Below are positions 17,208 through 27,130 of a stretch of 64,000 nucleotides of DNA, in pieces (within the stretch, counting starts at the first letter, position 1; each line of letters starts with the position of its first letter). This DNA is from Ensifer sp. Root278. GTDB lineage: Bacteria > Pseudomonadota > Alphaproteobacteria > Rhizobiales > Rhizobiaceae. The stretch is from assembly GCF_001429285.1 (NCBI RefSeq), contig NZ_LMJJ01000007.1, positions 84,340 through 148,339 of the forward strand, given 5' to 3'. Under the pieces are notes generated by a model that searched no databases, was not told the DNA's origin, and saw nothing but the letters and a program-made list of their open reading frames with translations. The position numbers were made by a program, and so were the translations under genes.

Positions 17208-17942
17208 TCAGATGGTCCAGCCGCCATCGATGGCATAGGCTTGGCCGGTCGTATAGGTAGCGCTCGCGAGATGAACGGCGAGCGCGGCGATCTCCTCCGG
17301 CGTGCCGAGGCGGCCCATCGGCTGGCGGGCGATAAAGGCGGCTCGTGCCGTCTCATAATCGCCCTGCGCCCGCATACGGTCCTGCAGCGACGGGCTCTCA
17401 ACGGTACCGGGGCAAATGGCGTTGCAGCGAATTCCCTGGGAGACGTAGTCGGCGGCAACGGCCTTGGTGAGACCAATGACGGCCGCCTTGGTAACGCCAT
17501 AGGCGAAGCGGTTGGGCACGCCCTTGATGCTGGAGGCGACCGAAGCCATGTTGATGATCGCGCCATCCTTGCGCTGAAGCATGCCCGGAAGCACCGCGCG
17601 GATGGTGCGGATCATCGCTTTGACGTTGAGGTCGAGCGCGAATTCGAGGTCGGCATCCTTCATCTCCAGGATCGAACCTGCATGAACGAAGCCGGCACAG
17701 TTGAAAAGGATATCGACGGCGCCGATCTTCGCCACCAGCGCTTCGACGGCTTGCGTGTCGAGCACGTCGAGCCGGTGCGTTTCGACGTCCGCTTCCTTGG
17801 CGAGCGCTGCAAGCGCGTCGACATTGATATCGGTCGCATGCACTTTCGCGCCGGCCCTTGCGAAGGCCAAAGCTGAAGCGCGGCCAATGCCTTGAGCGGC
17901 AGCCGTAATCAGGACGACCTTGCCTTTAAGATCCGCTGTCAT
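17208..17942 (-). CDS. SDR-family dehydrogenase (probable 2-keto-3-deoxy-L-fuconate dehydrogenase)
   Basis: A 244-residue classical short-chain dehydrogenase. MTADLKGKVVLITAAAQGIGRA has the nucleotide-binding TxxxxGIG motif. The catalytic Ser lies in INMASVAS and the Tyr/Lys pair in YGVTK. The sequence CPGTVESPSLQDRM and the C-terminal YTTGQAYAIDGGWTI are typical. The ATG at 17942 is chosen; upstream codons overlap the MaoC gene region and look non-coding. It lies 10 nt after the MaoC stop. Expected to oxidise 2-keto-3-deoxy-L-fuconate with NAD before FAH cleavage; L-fucose dehydrogenase activity is the alternative. Confidence 0.87.
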   Translation of the reverse strand: MTADLKGKVVLITAAAQGIGRASALAFARAGAKVHATDINVDALAALAKEADVETHRLDVLDTQAVEALVAKIGAVDILFNCAGFVHAGSILEMKDADLEFALDLNVKAMIRTIRAVLPGMLQRKDGAIINMASVASSIKGVPNRFAYGVTKAAVIGLTKAVAADYVSQGIRCNAICPGTVESPSLQDRMRAQGDYETARAAFIARQPMGRLGTPEEIAALAVHLASATYTTGQAYAIDGGWTI

Positions 17943-17952
17943 TCTCGATCCC

Positions 17953-18399
17953 TCATGCTTTGCGTTCGACGACCAGGATATGGTCGGCGGCGAGAACGAC
18001 CTCGCCACGCTGGTTGATAACTTCTAACCGTTCCACGACGCGTCCCGCCTTCGGCCGCTTCGGATCGTCCTCCTTGGCGGCGATCGTCACGCGGGTGCGG
18101 ATCGTATCGCCGATATGGACCGGACGCACGAAGCGCAGACGATCATAGCCGTAGGAAAAGGCAACCGGATTGATCAGCGATGCCGTGAGACCGACGCCGA
18201 TCGCAAAGATCATGGTACCGTGGGCGATGCGCTGGCCGCCCGGCAGCGTCTTGGCGAATTCCGCGTCCATGTGATGCGGAAAGAAATCGCCGGTATGGCC
18301 GGCATGAACGACGAAGTCGGTCTCGGTGATCGTCCGACCGGTCGTCAGGCGTTCGTGTCCGAGCTCGTAGTCTTCAAAATGGATGATCTGTTCAGACAT
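17953..18399 (-). CDS. MaoC-family (hot-dog fold) dehydratase
   Basis: A 148-residue single hot-dog domain. The hydratase-2 active site is present as [19 protein letters not shown] (catalytic Asp and His), and the C-terminal half has [19 protein letters not shown], the MaoC signature. The ATG at 18399 follows the Gfo/Idh/MocA stop by 1 nt. MaoC proteins hydrate enoyl-CoA thioesters; the L-fucose pathway needs no CoA step, so its role here is unexplained. A longer MaoC-like protein is encoded at 31098, in the same putative regulon. Confidence 0.85.
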   Translation of the reverse strand: MSEQIIHFEDYELGHERLTTGRTITETDFVVHAGHTGDFFPHHMDAEFAKTLPGGQRIAHGTMIFAIGVGLTASLINPVAFSYGYDRLRFVRPVHIGDTIRTRVTIAAKEDDPKRPKAGRVVERLEVINQRGEVVLAADHILVVERKA

Positions 18400-18400
18400 G

Positions 18401-19480
18401 TCATTGTCCTGGAAGCGGCGCGATCGCCGTTGCCGGCGCGGCACTCGATTGATAGGCGGCCTCGACGAGAGCCATCGTCTGCCACGCGTCTTCCACCGAG
18501 CCGATCAGTTCATTGTCCTCTCCCGCCGCAAAGCGCTGCAGATTGGCCATGCGGTTGGCGAAGGCATCGGGGAACCAGGCGCCTTCGAGCGGAACGGCAA
18601 CCCAGTCACTGCCGCCTGCCGGCCGAATCCAGAGTTCGTCCGGTTCTCCCTTGGGGTAGTCGAGATTGACGCCGAGCTTCACGTAGGCCACGCCGGAGGT
18701 GCCGGAGATGCGGAATTCGCAGGCCTGGAACTTGCGGCCGAAATCATGATCGTGATTGACCGAGAGCACGCAGCGCACGCGATCGCCGTAGTCGAGGATG
18801 GCCGCCGTTCGCGTCTGGGCGACATCATGGTTCGGATGGCCGATGGTCTTGGCATGCACGCCCTGGGGATTGCCGAGCAGGCCGCGGATCAGATCCAGAT
18901 AGTGGATCGAGTGCATGGCAATCTCGATGCGCGGCAGACCTTTGAGGAACGGCCAAAAGCCCCAGGGGGTGGCGAGCGCCAGCCAGGCATCGAAATCCAC
19001 CACCTCGCCGAGATGCCCCTTGGCGATGGCATCCTTCAGCGCCAGCATCATCGGCGCGAAGCGAAGCTGGAAGTTGACGGCAGCCTTCAGCTGGCGCGTG
19101 CGGCATATCTCGAGAATGGCGGTTGCGGCATCGAGGTCCGACCCCATCGGCTTCTGGATCAGCGCTGCCGCGCCGATCGGCAATCGGCCAAGGATGGCGG
19201 CATGGGCTGCCGGGGGCGTCGCGAGGTCAAAGATGGCATCGGGCACCAAGAACCCGGCAGCTTCGTCTTCGAAGGCACGGATTTCCCACTCGTTCGCCAG
19301 AGCGGCCGCCTTGGCGTGATCCGGATCGTAAATCCCGGCAACGGGGAAGCCGGCTTTGCGGTAGGCCGGCAGATGCGCGTCGCCGACGATGCTGCCGGCA
19401 CCGAAGATCACAATCGGTCGCGGCTTGCTCGGCTTCGGCCACCATTGTCTGAGCGCGCCGGGATCGAAGCTTTCAGTCAT
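18401..19480 (-). CDS. Gfo/Idh/MocA-family sugar dehydrogenase
   Basis: A 359-residue protein with an N-terminal Rossmann domain ([23 protein letters not shown], about 23-45), the family's conserved lysine in LIQKPMG (about 108-114), and the C-terminal oxidoreductase domain with [15 protein letters not shown]. Members oxidise free sugars at C1 or C3. In this operon it is the best candidate for the first oxidation, L-fucose to L-fuconolactone, since the mutarotase gene directly precedes it with an 8-nt overlap. Alternative: a side-chain or inositol-type dehydrogenase. Confidence 0.85.
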   Translation of the reverse strand: MTESFDPGALRQWWPKPSKPRPIVIFGAGSIVGDAHLPAYRKAGFPVAGIYDPDHAKAAALANEWEIRAFEDEAAGFLVPDAIFDLATPPAAHAAILGRLPIGAAALIQKPMGSDLDAATAILEICRTRQLKAAVNFQLRFAPMMLALKDAIAKGHLGEVVDFDAWLALATPWGFWPFLKGLPRIEIAMHSIHYLDLIRGLLGNPQGVHAKTIGHPNHDVAQTRTAAILDYGDRVRCVLSVNHDHDFGRKFQACEFRISGTSGVAYVKLGVNLDYPKGEPDELWIRPAGGSDWVAVPLEGAWFPDAFANRMANLQRFAAGEDNELIGSVEDAWQTMALVEAAYQSSAAPATAIAPLPGQ

Positions 19481-19823
19481 GACGGGATGCCTTCCCGTCG
19501 TGATGAAACACCTCTTCCATCATCGCCCACCACTCGCCTTCCTGTCTCGTCTCAAGCGGTTTCTGGCACGGCATGCAGACGGACCACCATTCCTGGTTCT
19601 TCGGATGCGCCGCCATCTTGGCCATATCTGCCTCAAAGTCCGAGCCGACATATTCCCAATAGCCGAACAGCAGGTTTTCCGGCTCCTTGAGGAAGATCGA
19701 GTAGTTGGTGACGTTGCATTCGGAGATCAGTTCGAGGATCTCCGGCCAGACGGCGGCATGCAGAGCCTTGTATTCGGCGATCTTCGACGCTTCGAGGCCG
19801 ATCACCATTCCCATTCGCTGCAT
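19473..19823 (-). CDS. L-rhamnose/L-fucose-type mutarotase (RhaM family)
   Basis: A 116-residue protein of the RhaM/DUF718 family: MQRMGMVIGLEASKIAEYKALHAAVWPEIL with the characteristic His, NYSIFLKEPENLLFGYWEYVG, and the C-terminal QEWWSVCMPCQKPL (tandem Trp). It interconverts alpha and beta anomers of a 6-deoxy-sugar. The ATG at 19823 has GGGAGGTCATT upstream; extra upstream codons were rejected. It lies between an enolase-superfamily gene and the sugar dehydrogenase, in line with supplying the anomer to be oxidised. Confidence 0.9.
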   Translation of the reverse strand: MQRMGMVIGLEASKIAEYKALHAAVWPEILELISECNVTNYSIFLKEPENLLFGYWEYVGSDFEADMAKMAAHPKNQEWWSVCMPCQKPLETRQEGEWWAMMEEVFHHDGKASRHD

Positions 19824-19833
19824 AATGACCTCC

Positions 19834-20946
19834 CTACCCGCGGAACTCGCGGGTGAATTCACTGATCGAGCGGGCGCGCACGGCGTCCCAATCCCAGGCG
19901 ATGCCGATGCCCGGCTCTGAAGGCGCGATGGCGCGGCCGTTGCGGATCTCCATACCCTTGGTGGTCAGGTCATCGAGCTGAGGAATATATTCGACATATT
20001 TACCGTTCGGTATGGCGCAGACGAGGCTCACATGCAGTTCCATCAGAAAATGCGGGCAGACCGGAATGTCGAAGGCTTCCGCCGCATGCGCGACCTTGAG
20101 CCAGGGCGTGATGCCGCCGATGCGGGCAACGTCGACCTGCACGATCGAGCAGGCGCCCTTCTGCATATATTCGCGGAAATGGCGGATCGAATACATCGAT
20201 TCACCAACCGCAATCGGGGTCGGCGTCGAGCGTGTCAGCCGGATATGGCCGTCGAGATCGTCGGCCGGCAGCGGCTCCTCGATCCAGGCGAGATCGAGCT
20301 CCTTCAACCGCGACGCGCGGCGGATCGCCTCGTCGACGGTGAAGCCCTGATTGCAGTCGGTCATGATCTCGAAGCCATCGCCGAGTGCCTTGCGCATGGC
20401 GGCGAGCCGATCGTAATCCTCCGAGCCGTGCGGCTTGCCGATCTTCACCTTCGAGCCGGAGAAGCCCTTGGCCTTGGCAGCGAGCGCATCCTCGACCAGC
20501 GCCTCCTTCTCGATATGCAGCCAGCCGCCCTCGGTGGTGTAGAGCGGGCAACTGTCCTTGGCGCCGCCGGCGAGCTTCCAGAGCGGCAGCTTCTGCTTTT
20601 TGGCGCGCAGGTCCCAAAGGGCGGTGTCGACTGCGGCCAGCGCCAGCGCGGTGATGACACCGATGGTCGTGGCGTGGGTGGCAAATTCCATCTTGTGCCA
20701 GATTGCCTCGATGCAATCGGCGTCCTCGCCGATCAGGATTGGCACGAGGTGATCGGAGAGAAGCCGCATTACCGACGATCCGCCGGTACCGATCGTGTAG
20801 CTGTAGCCCGTCCCCGTCGCTCCGTCGGAATCGACGATCGTGACGATAGGCGTTTCCTGGCTGACGAAGCTCTGGATCGCATCGGTCCGCTTCACCTTCG
20901 GCGGCAGGTCGACCATGCGCAGTTCAATTTTTTCGATTCTTGCCAT
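19834..20946 (-). CDS. Enolase-superfamily sugar-acid dehydratase or cycloisomerase (mandelate racemase group)
   Basis: A 370-residue protein with the MR/MLE domains. Catalytic and metal motifs are SKVKIGKPHG (K-x-K), IMTDCNQGF, LAWIEEPLP and IAVGESMYS (Asp, Glu, Glu) and a late His in VCPHFLMELH. The N-terminal capping domain has GTGYSYTIGTGGSS. This is a second, only distantly related, superfamily member beside the L-fuconate dehydratase, so the cluster may handle a second sugar acid (for example an L-lyxonate, talarate or galactonate type). Exact substrate cannot be told from sequence. It ends 2 nt before the next ATP-binding gene begins upstream. Confidence 0.85.
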   Translation of the reverse strand: MARIEKIELRMVDLPPKVKRTDAIQSFVSQETPIVTIVDSDGATGTGYSYTIGTGGSSVMRLLSDHLVPILIGEDADCIEAIWHKMEFATHATTIGVITALALAAVDTALWDLRAKKQKLPLWKLAGGAKDSCPLYTTEGGWLHIEKEALVEDALAAKAKGFSGSKVKIGKPHGSEDYDRLAAMRKALGDGFEIMTDCNQGFTVDEAIRRASRLKELDLAWIEEPLPADDLDGHIRLTRSTPTPIAVGESMYSIRHFREYMQKGACSIVQVDVARIGGITPWLKVAHAAEAFDIPVCPHFLMELHVSLVCAIPNGKYVEYIPQLDDLTTKGMEIRNGRAIAPSEPGIGIAWDWDAVRARSISEFTREFRG

Positions 20947-20947
20947 G

Positions 20948-22045
<1,098 letters not shown>

Positions 22046-22051
22046 GAACGA

Positions 22052-22918
22052 TTATCCTTTCACCGCGCCGAAGGTGAGGCCCGAAACGAGGTGCTTCTGA
22101 ATGATGAAGGTTAGGGTCAGCGCCGGGATGATCATCACGACGGCGAGCGCGCACATGCCGCGCCAGTCGATGGTGAATTCGGCGGTGTAGTCGAGAAGTC
22201 CAACCGGCAGCGTCTTGGAATTGACCGAGCGGGTGATCTGCGAGGCGAGCGCATATTCGTTCCAGGAGGTGAGAAATGCGAAGATGCCGGCGGACGCAAT
22301 GCCGGGACCGGCGAGCGGAAACTCCACCTGCCAGAAGGCCTGCCAAGGTGTGCAGCCGTCGATCTGGGCGGCTTCCGCGAGATCCTTCGGCACCTGGCGA
22401 AAGAAGCCGTCAATCAACCAGATGGTGAAGGGCACGTTGAGCGCGACATAGGTGAGGATCAGCGAGAAATGCGTGTCGATGATGCCGGTGCGGGCGTAGA
22501 GCATGAAGAGCGGCAGCGACAGAGCGATCCCGGGCACGGCCCGCGTCAGCATGAAGCCGAGAAAGATCGCCGACTTCGCCTTGAAGCGATAGCGGGCAAA
22601 GGCGTAGCCACCGGCCATGCCGATCGCGAGCGCGATCACCGTCGATGTCACGGAGATGATCAGCGAGTTGCGGAAATAGTCCCAGACGGGAACGCCGCCC
22701 TGCCCCGCGCCCGAGAACATGGCGCGATAGGCATCGAGAGAAACGCTTTCCGGAATCCAGACCGGCGGTTTGGCCATGATCTCGACCGTCGGGCGCAGCG
22801 ACGACAGCACGATCCAGAGGCCCGGCAGGCAGATGACGAGCATCGCCAGGAACAAGCCGATCAGATGCGCGACCTTCAAAAGGCGGCGGCGCAGGCGGTG
22901 CGAAGCGTTGATATCCAT
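22052..22918 (-). CDS. Sugar ABC transporter permease (MalG type)
   Basis: A 288-residue membrane protein. The start MDINASHRLRRRLLKVAHLIGLFLAMLVICLPGLW at 22918 overlaps the previous permease stop by one base (TAATG). The EAA loop is visible as LAEAAQIDGCTPWQAFWQVEFPLAGPG (about 190-216), needed to contact the ATPase. Six membrane helices are expected. It forms the channel with the 22918-23814 permease. Confidence 0.95.
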   Translation of the reverse strand: MDINASHRLRRRLLKVAHLIGLFLAMLVICLPGLWIVLSSLRPTVEIMAKPPVWIPESVSLDAYRAMFSGAGQGGVPVWDYFRNSLIISVTSTVIALAIGMAGGYAFARYRFKAKSAIFLGFMLTRAVPGIALSLPLFMLYARTGIIDTHFSLILTYVALNVPFTIWLIDGFFRQVPKDLAEAAQIDGCTPWQAFWQVEFPLAGPGIASAGIFAFLTSWNEYALASQITRSVNSKTLPVGLLDYTAEFTIDWRGMCALAVVMIIPALTLTFIIQKHLVSGLTFGAVKG

Positions 22919-23814
22919 TACCACTCGGCTCCGATCTGCTGGCGCGCTGCGGCAAGCTTGCGGAAGAAATAGACGGTGAAAACGATCGACAAGAGGATCG
23001 CGACATAGGCCATGGCGTTGGCAAGCCCCATGCGGGCATCGGCATAGGCGGTGCGGCCGACGAGCGTCCAAAGTAGTTCGGTCCGCTTGGCAGGGCCGCC
23101 GTCGGTCATGATCTTGACGATGTCATAGGCCCGGGCGACGTCCAGCGAGCGGATGGTCATCGCAATGAAGGCGAATGGCATGAGATAGGGCCAGGTGACA
23201 TAACGGAAGGTCTGCCACGGCGTGCAGCCGTCGACATGGGCGGCCTCGACCGGATCCTTCGGCATGGCGAGCAGACCGGCGAGGATCAGGATGGCGAACA
23301 CGGCGGTCGAGGACCAGACTTCGGCTATGATGATCGAAAGGAGCGCCAGATTACCGTCGATCAGCCAGGGGATCGCCTGGTCGGTCAACCCCAGCGACTG
23401 CAGCGCATTGTTGACGAAACCGATGTTGTCGTTGAACAGGAACTTGAACTGGAAGCCAACCAGCACCGGCGAGAACATCATCGGAAACATCATCGCGGTT
23501 CGCAGCAGTCGCTGGCCATGGGTCGCCTTGTTGACGAGCAGCGCCAGGCCGAGACCGAGCAGCATCTCGGCGTTCAGGGCCACCGTCAGCAACAGCACGG
23601 TGCGGCCGAAGGCGACCCAGAACTCGGCGTTGCCGAGAACGGTCGCGTAGTTGCGCAAACCGACGAAGATCCACAGCGTCTCCGGCTTGGTCAGGCGAAA
23701 GGGTGTGAAGCTCGAATAGAAGGAAAAGAGCAGCGGCAAAACGATCACCGCCGCGAGCACGACAAAAGCCGGAAGCAGAAGCAGGGCCGGTGCTGACAAT
23801 TTCTTGAGCTTCAT
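22918..23814 (-). CDS. Sugar ABC transporter permease (MalF type)
   Basis: A 298-residue permease beginning MKLKKLSAPALLLLPAFVVLAAVIVLPLLFSFYSSF. The EAA loop is PVEAAHVDGCTPWQTFRYVTWPYLMP near 208-233. CUT1 family, paired with the MalG-type permease. The gene follows the binding-protein gene after an 81-nt gap with a 13-bp hairpin, so its mRNA level is probably lower than that of the binding protein. Confidence 0.95.
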   Translation of the reverse strand: MKLKKLSAPALLLLPAFVVLAAVIVLPLLFSFYSSFTPFRLTKPETLWIFVGLRNYATVLGNAEFWVAFGRTVLLLTVALNAEMLLGLGLALLVNKATHGQRLLRTAMMFPMMFSPVLVGFQFKFLFNDNIGFVNNALQSLGLTDQAIPWLIDGNLALLSIIIAEVWSSTAVFAILILAGLLAMPKDPVEAAHVDGCTPWQTFRYVTWPYLMPFAFIAMTIRSLDVARAYDIVKIMTDGGPAKRTELLWTLVGRTAYADARMGLANAMAYVAILLSIVFTVYFFRKLAAARQQIGAEW

Positions 23815-23845
23815 CGGGCAGTCCTGAGGATGGCATGAAATGGCT

Positions 23846-23884
23846 GAGGCGGCGCCGGCGCCCGCAAGGCACCGGCGCCGCCTC
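23846..23884 (-). terminator. 13-bp GC-rich hairpin after the sugar-binding-protein gene
   Basis: Arms GAGGCGGCGCCGG (23846-23858) and CCGGCGCCGCCTC (23872-23884) are perfectly complementary, with a 13-nt loop. It sits 11 nt after the stop of the binding-protein gene and before the permease gene, with no U-tract. Such structures stabilise the upstream message or attenuate read-through. Confidence 0.65.
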
Positions 23885-23895
23885 CTTGGTTGTGA

Positions 23896-25215
23896 TCAGA
23901 GCTTGCCCGCGTCTTCCAAAATGCCGGTCGCCTTCTCAGTGGCGGCATCCAGCGCTTCCTTCGACGTCTTGTCGCCCAGGATGGCGGCCTGCAGTTCCGG
24001 ATAGACTGCGTTGGAGATTTCGATCCATTCAGCCGTCTTCGGCACCGGGAAGGCATGCTTGGCAGCTTCCTGGAAAGCCTGCAGCACTCCGGTCTTGTAG
24101 GCGTCGCCTGCGGCTGCCTTGATGTTGTATTCCCAGACGGCCGTGCGGGTCGGCAGCGGGCCGGCAGCCGATTCCAGCTTCTGACTGTCCTCGTTGGTCA
24201 GCCACCAGACGAGCGAGGCGGCGGCCTCTTTGTTGGCGCAATCCTCGGTGACCGAGAAGCCGTGATGGCCCGACCAGCCGGTGCGCTTGCCGGAAGAACC
24301 GGCCGGCTGCACCTTCACGCCGACATTGCCGGCGACCTTGGACGACTTCGGATCGTTGAAGAAGCTCGCCCAGCCAGGCCAGTCGAGGTTGAGAGCGATC
24401 GAGCCCGAGGCGAAGCCCTGACCAAGGTCGTCCCAGAGATAGTTGGTCGTGCCAGGCGGTACCGCCTTGTCCTTGTAGAGCTTGACGAACCAGTCGAGCG
24501 CGCGCACGCCGGCTTCGGAATTGAAGGCCGGGCGACCATCCTTGTCGAGATATTCCCCACCTTCGGCGACCAGCATTTCATAGAAGCGACCGTTGATGGC
24601 CTCTTCCTTGCCGGCGAACTGCGTGCCGTAGAAATTCGGTGGCGCTGCGAAAAACTCGGCCTGGTCGCTAACCTGGGCCCAGGTGTCCGGCGGCGCGAGG
24701 TCGTAGCCATACTTTGCCTTGAAGGCGGTCTTCTTCGCTTCGTCCTGATAGAGGCTCTTCTGGTAGTAGAGTGCCGATACGTCGAACTGAGCGCGCGGCA
24801 GCATCACCAGCTTGCCGTCGAGTGTCGAGGCATCGATCAGTGCCGGCACGAACTTGGCGATCTCGTCCGGCGGCAGAAGCGCTAGCAGGTCGGTGTAGAT
24901 GTCAGGATATTGCGGAGCGAAAGACGAATGGTTGGAACCGACGCACCAGCTGACGCCTCCGGTCGCGATATCCGACTTGATCTCCTTGTCGAGCTCGAAG
25001 TGGTTCTTCTTCGACAGGATGTTGACCTTGGCGCCGGTCGCCTTCTCCCACTCACCGATACGCTCATAGAGCTTTTCATATTGCTGTCCGCCGATCAGCT
25101 TGGCGTCGATCGTGACGCCTTCAAACTTGCCGGGCAGGTCAGCGGCCATCGCCGTCCCCAATCCCGCGGCAAGCATGATCGCTGCGGCGGACACGCCGGA
25201 TAGCAGCCTTCTCAT
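23896..25215 (-). CDS. Sugar ABC transporter substrate-binding protein
   Basis: A 439-residue periplasmic protein, first gene of the operon. The ATG at 25215 follows GGAGGAGTGGAG and begins a signal peptide (MRRLLSGVSAAAIMLAAGLGTAMAA). The mature protein has SBP_bac_1-type features: QQYEKLYERIGEWEKATGAKVNIL, FDVSALYYQKSLY, YEMLVAEGGEYLD and WWLTNEDSQKLESAAGPLPTRT. CUT1-type binding proteins take oligosaccharides or monosaccharides. Context suggests L-fucose or a fucosylated sugar, but no ligand can be read from sequence. A candidate operator lies upstream at 25258-25290. Confidence 0.93.
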   Translation of the reverse strand: MRRLLSGVSAAAIMLAAGLGTAMAADLPGKFEGVTIDAKLIGGQQYEKLYERIGEWEKATGAKVNILSKKNHFELDKEIKSDIATGGVSWCVGSNHSSFAPQYPDIYTDLLALLPPDEIAKFVPALIDASTLDGKLVMLPRAQFDVSALYYQKSLYQDEAKKTAFKAKYGYDLAPPDTWAQVSDQAEFFAAPPNFYGTQFAGKEEAINGRFYEMLVAEGGEYLDKDGRPAFNSEAGVRALDWFVKLYKDKAVPPGTTNYLWDDLGQGFASGSIALNLDWPGWASFFNDPKSSKVAGNVGVKVQPAGSSGKRTGWSGHHGFSVTEDCANKEAAASLVWWLTNEDSQKLESAAGPLPTRTAVWEYNIKAAAGDAYKTGVLQAFQEAAKHAFPVPKTAEWIEISNAVYPELQAAILGDKTSKEALDAATEKATGILEDAGKL

Positions 25216-25257
25216 CTCCACTCCTCCCTGGTTCACGCCCCTCATCTTGGCGCGGTA

Positions 25258-25290
25258 TTCTCATTTGTGAGACATTAATTCATATACAAA
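25258..25290. promoter_or_regulatory. Candidate IclR operator cluster between the sugar ABC operon and iclR-type gene
   Basis: Two motif-like elements lie in the divergent 167-bp gap: TTCTCATTTGTGA (25258-25270) and TTCATATACAAA (25279-25290). A further half-site, ATATGAA (25355-25361), lies close to the regulator gene. They resemble the TTCTTATNTGAA elements elsewhere in the cluster. Confidence 0.45.
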
Positions 25291-25382
25291 CAACAAATTT
25301 ATCCAACGTCAAGGGCGAACTTTCCTTTGTCGGCGCCTTTCTCTGCGTATATGGATATGAATATTCACCAAGGAGGGATCTC

Positions 25383-26171
25383 ATGGACACCGAAGAGTCT
25401 GACCGCTATCGCGCGCCCGCCCTCGACAAGGGGCTCGACATTCTCGAGCTGCTCGCCAGCGTCGACGGCGGCCTGACGCAGGCGGAGATTTCCAAGCGCC
25501 TGAACCGCAGCCCCAACGAGTTCTACCGGATGCTCGACCGGCTCGTGCGACGCGGCTACGTCACCCGCATCGACGGCGATCGCTATTCCCTGACACTAAA
25601 GCTGTTCGGTCTTTCGCAACTGCATGCGCCGGTTCGCAGGCTCGCTTCCTACGCAACACCGTTGATGCGCGACCTGGCGCAGCGCTCCAAGCAGGCCAAC
25701 CACCTCGCCGTCTTCGATCGCGGCTCGGCCGTGGTCATTGCCCAGCAGGAAGCGCCTGATTATTGGGGCATCTCGATCCGGGTCGGATCGCACATCAGCC
25801 TGTTCGACACCGGCTCCGGCCACATCCTTCTCGCCTTCCGCTCAGCCGAAGAGCGCGAAATGATGATCGCAGAACACGCCAAGAGCAAAGACGAAGTCCC
25901 GCGCGGACCGGAGTTCTACGCGCGGCTCGACCAGATCCGCGAACGCGGCTACGAGATGATGGCGAGCGCGCAGACCGCCGGCGTCTATAACCTTTCGGCA
26001 CCGATCCTAGGCCCCGATGGCCGCGGCATCGCGGCACTCACCGTGCCCTATATCGCGCTGGTCAACGCGCCCTCGGCGCCGGATATTACCGAAACGATTG
26101 CCCTTTTGCTGAAGACCGCGGAGCAACTGTCGACGCTTGCTGGCTCGGACGTGGCGCCGGTAGCCGATTGA
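25383..26171 (+). CDS. IclR-family transcriptional regulator
   Basis: A 262-residue regulator. The N-terminal winged helix-turn-helix (ALDKGLDILELLASVDGGLTQAEISKRLNRSPNEFYRMLDRL, split here across about 13-55) is followed by the IclR effector domain (about 80-250; FDTGSGHILLAF, LDQIRERGYEMMASAQTAGVYNLSAPI). It diverges from the sugar ABC operon and lies just before the lactonase gene, so it most likely senses a pathway intermediate. A ribosome site AGGAGGGATC precedes the ATG. Its predicted target motif is discussed in the findings. Confidence 0.94.
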   Translation: MDTEESDRYRAPALDKGLDILELLASVDGGLTQAEISKRLNRSPNEFYRMLDRLVRRGYVTRIDGDRYSLTLKLFGLSQLHAPVRRLASYATPLMRDLAQRSKQANHLAVFDRGSAVVIAQQEAPDYWGISIRVGSHISLFDTGSGHILLAFRSAEEREMMIAEHAKSKDEVPRGPEFYARLDQIRERGYEMMASAQTAGVYNLSAPILGPDGRGIAALTVPYIALVNAPSAPDITETIALLLKTAEQLSTLAGSDVAPVAD

Positions 26172-26193
26172 CGGCAGCCGGCGACGGCCTTAC

Positions 26194-26224
26194 TTCTTAT
26201 TTGAACAGTCCATTCTTATGTGAG
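26194..26224. promoter_or_regulatory. Tandem candidate IclR operators before the lactonase gene
   Basis: TTCTTATTTGAA (26194-26205) and TTCTTATGTGAG (26213-26224) lie 19 bp start to start, about two helical turns, in the 76-bp gap before the TTG start at 26248. This is the densest occurrence of the motif in the window. Confidence 0.5.
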
Positions 26225-26247
26225 ATGACGTTCGGAGGAGAAGCGCT

Positions 26248-27084
26248 TTGATCATCGACACCCATCTTCACCTCATCGACAGGTCGAAGCTCACCTATCC
26301 CTGGCTCTCGGGCGTGCCGGCGCTCGACCACGACTTTCTCTACGCGACCTACGCGCGCGAGGCCCGTCGGCTCGGCATCGAGGCCTGCCTGCACATGGAG
26401 GTCGATGTCGAGCCTTCGGAGATCGAGAAGGAAACGGCGGAGATCGAACGGCTGGCGCGCCAGCCGGAAAACCTGCTCAAGGGTGCCATCGCCGCCTGCC
26501 GACCCGAAGACGATGGCTTTGCCGCCTATCTTGAACGCCAGGAGGCAAACGATTTCGTCAGAGGTTTCCGCCGGGTGCTGCACGTCATGCCGGACGAGCT
26601 GTCCGAGGGGCCGACGTTCCGCGACAACATCCGCAGGCTCGACGGCCGCCGCTTTACCTTCGATCTCTGCGTCCTGCCGCACCAGATCCCGAGGGCCATC
26701 GCCCTTGCCGATCTTGCGCCCGATGTTCAGTTCATCCTCGACCATTGCGGCGTTCCCGATATTCGCGGCGGCGCCGAGCATCCCTGGCGCGAGCACATGA
26801 GCGACATCGCCCGGCGACCGAACGTCACGGCGAAGATCTCCGGCGTCGTCGCCTATGCCGACGAGGCCTGGCAGGTGGAGACATTGCGCCCCTATGTCGA
26901 GCACACGATCGGTGCCTTCGGCTGGGACCGGGTGGTCTGGGGGAGCGACTGGCCGGTCTGCACCCTCGGCGGAAATCTGTCGACCTGGGTCGGCGCCACC
27001 CACGCTCTACTTGAGGGCTGCAGCGCACACGAAAAGCGCAAGCTGCTCTCCGGCAATGCGCGGCGGATCTGGAAGCTCGCCTAG
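26248..27084 (+). CDS. Amidohydrolase-family lactonase (probable L-fucono-1,5-lactonase)
   Basis: A 278-residue TIM-barrel metal hydrolase of the COG3618 type. MIIDTHLHLIDRSKLTYPWL supplies the N-terminal H-x-H; LDHCGVPDIRGG and the late VVWGSDWPV (catalytic Asp) complete the site. Start is a TTG with GGAGGAG 8 nt upstream; no ATG fits. It should open the sugar lactone formed by the dehydrogenase, yielding L-fuconate. It is transcribed with or just after the IclR gene, under its own tandem operator candidates. Confidence 0.9.
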   Translation: MIIDTHLHLIDRSKLTYPWLSGVPALDHDFLYATYAREARRLGIEACLHMEVDVEPSEIEKETAEIERLARQPENLLKGAIAACRPEDDGFAAYLERQEANDFVRGFRRVLHVMPDELSEGPTFRDNIRRLDGRRFTFDLCVLPHQIPRAIALADLAPDVQFILDHCGVPDIRGGAEHPWREHMSDIARRPNVTAKISGVVAYADEAWQVETLRPYVEHTIGAFGWDRVVWGSDWPVCTLGGNLSTWVGATHALLEGCSAHEKRKLLSGNARRIWKLA

Positions 27085-27130
27085 AGCAATTCCAAGAAAG
27101 TGTGTACGGTTTCCGTGCGGAATTACGCAA
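27083..27130. repeat. Rhizobial-type intergenic palindromic repeat
   Basis: Begins AGAGCAATTCC, overlapping the lactonase stop, and ends GGAATTACGCAA. The outer arms GCAATTCC and GGAATTAC match at 7 of 8 positions, with a GTGTGTACGG centre. I recognise this as a degenerate copy of a short element very common between genes of Rhizobiaceae; that recognition is from memory. It may work as a terminator. Confidence 0.55.
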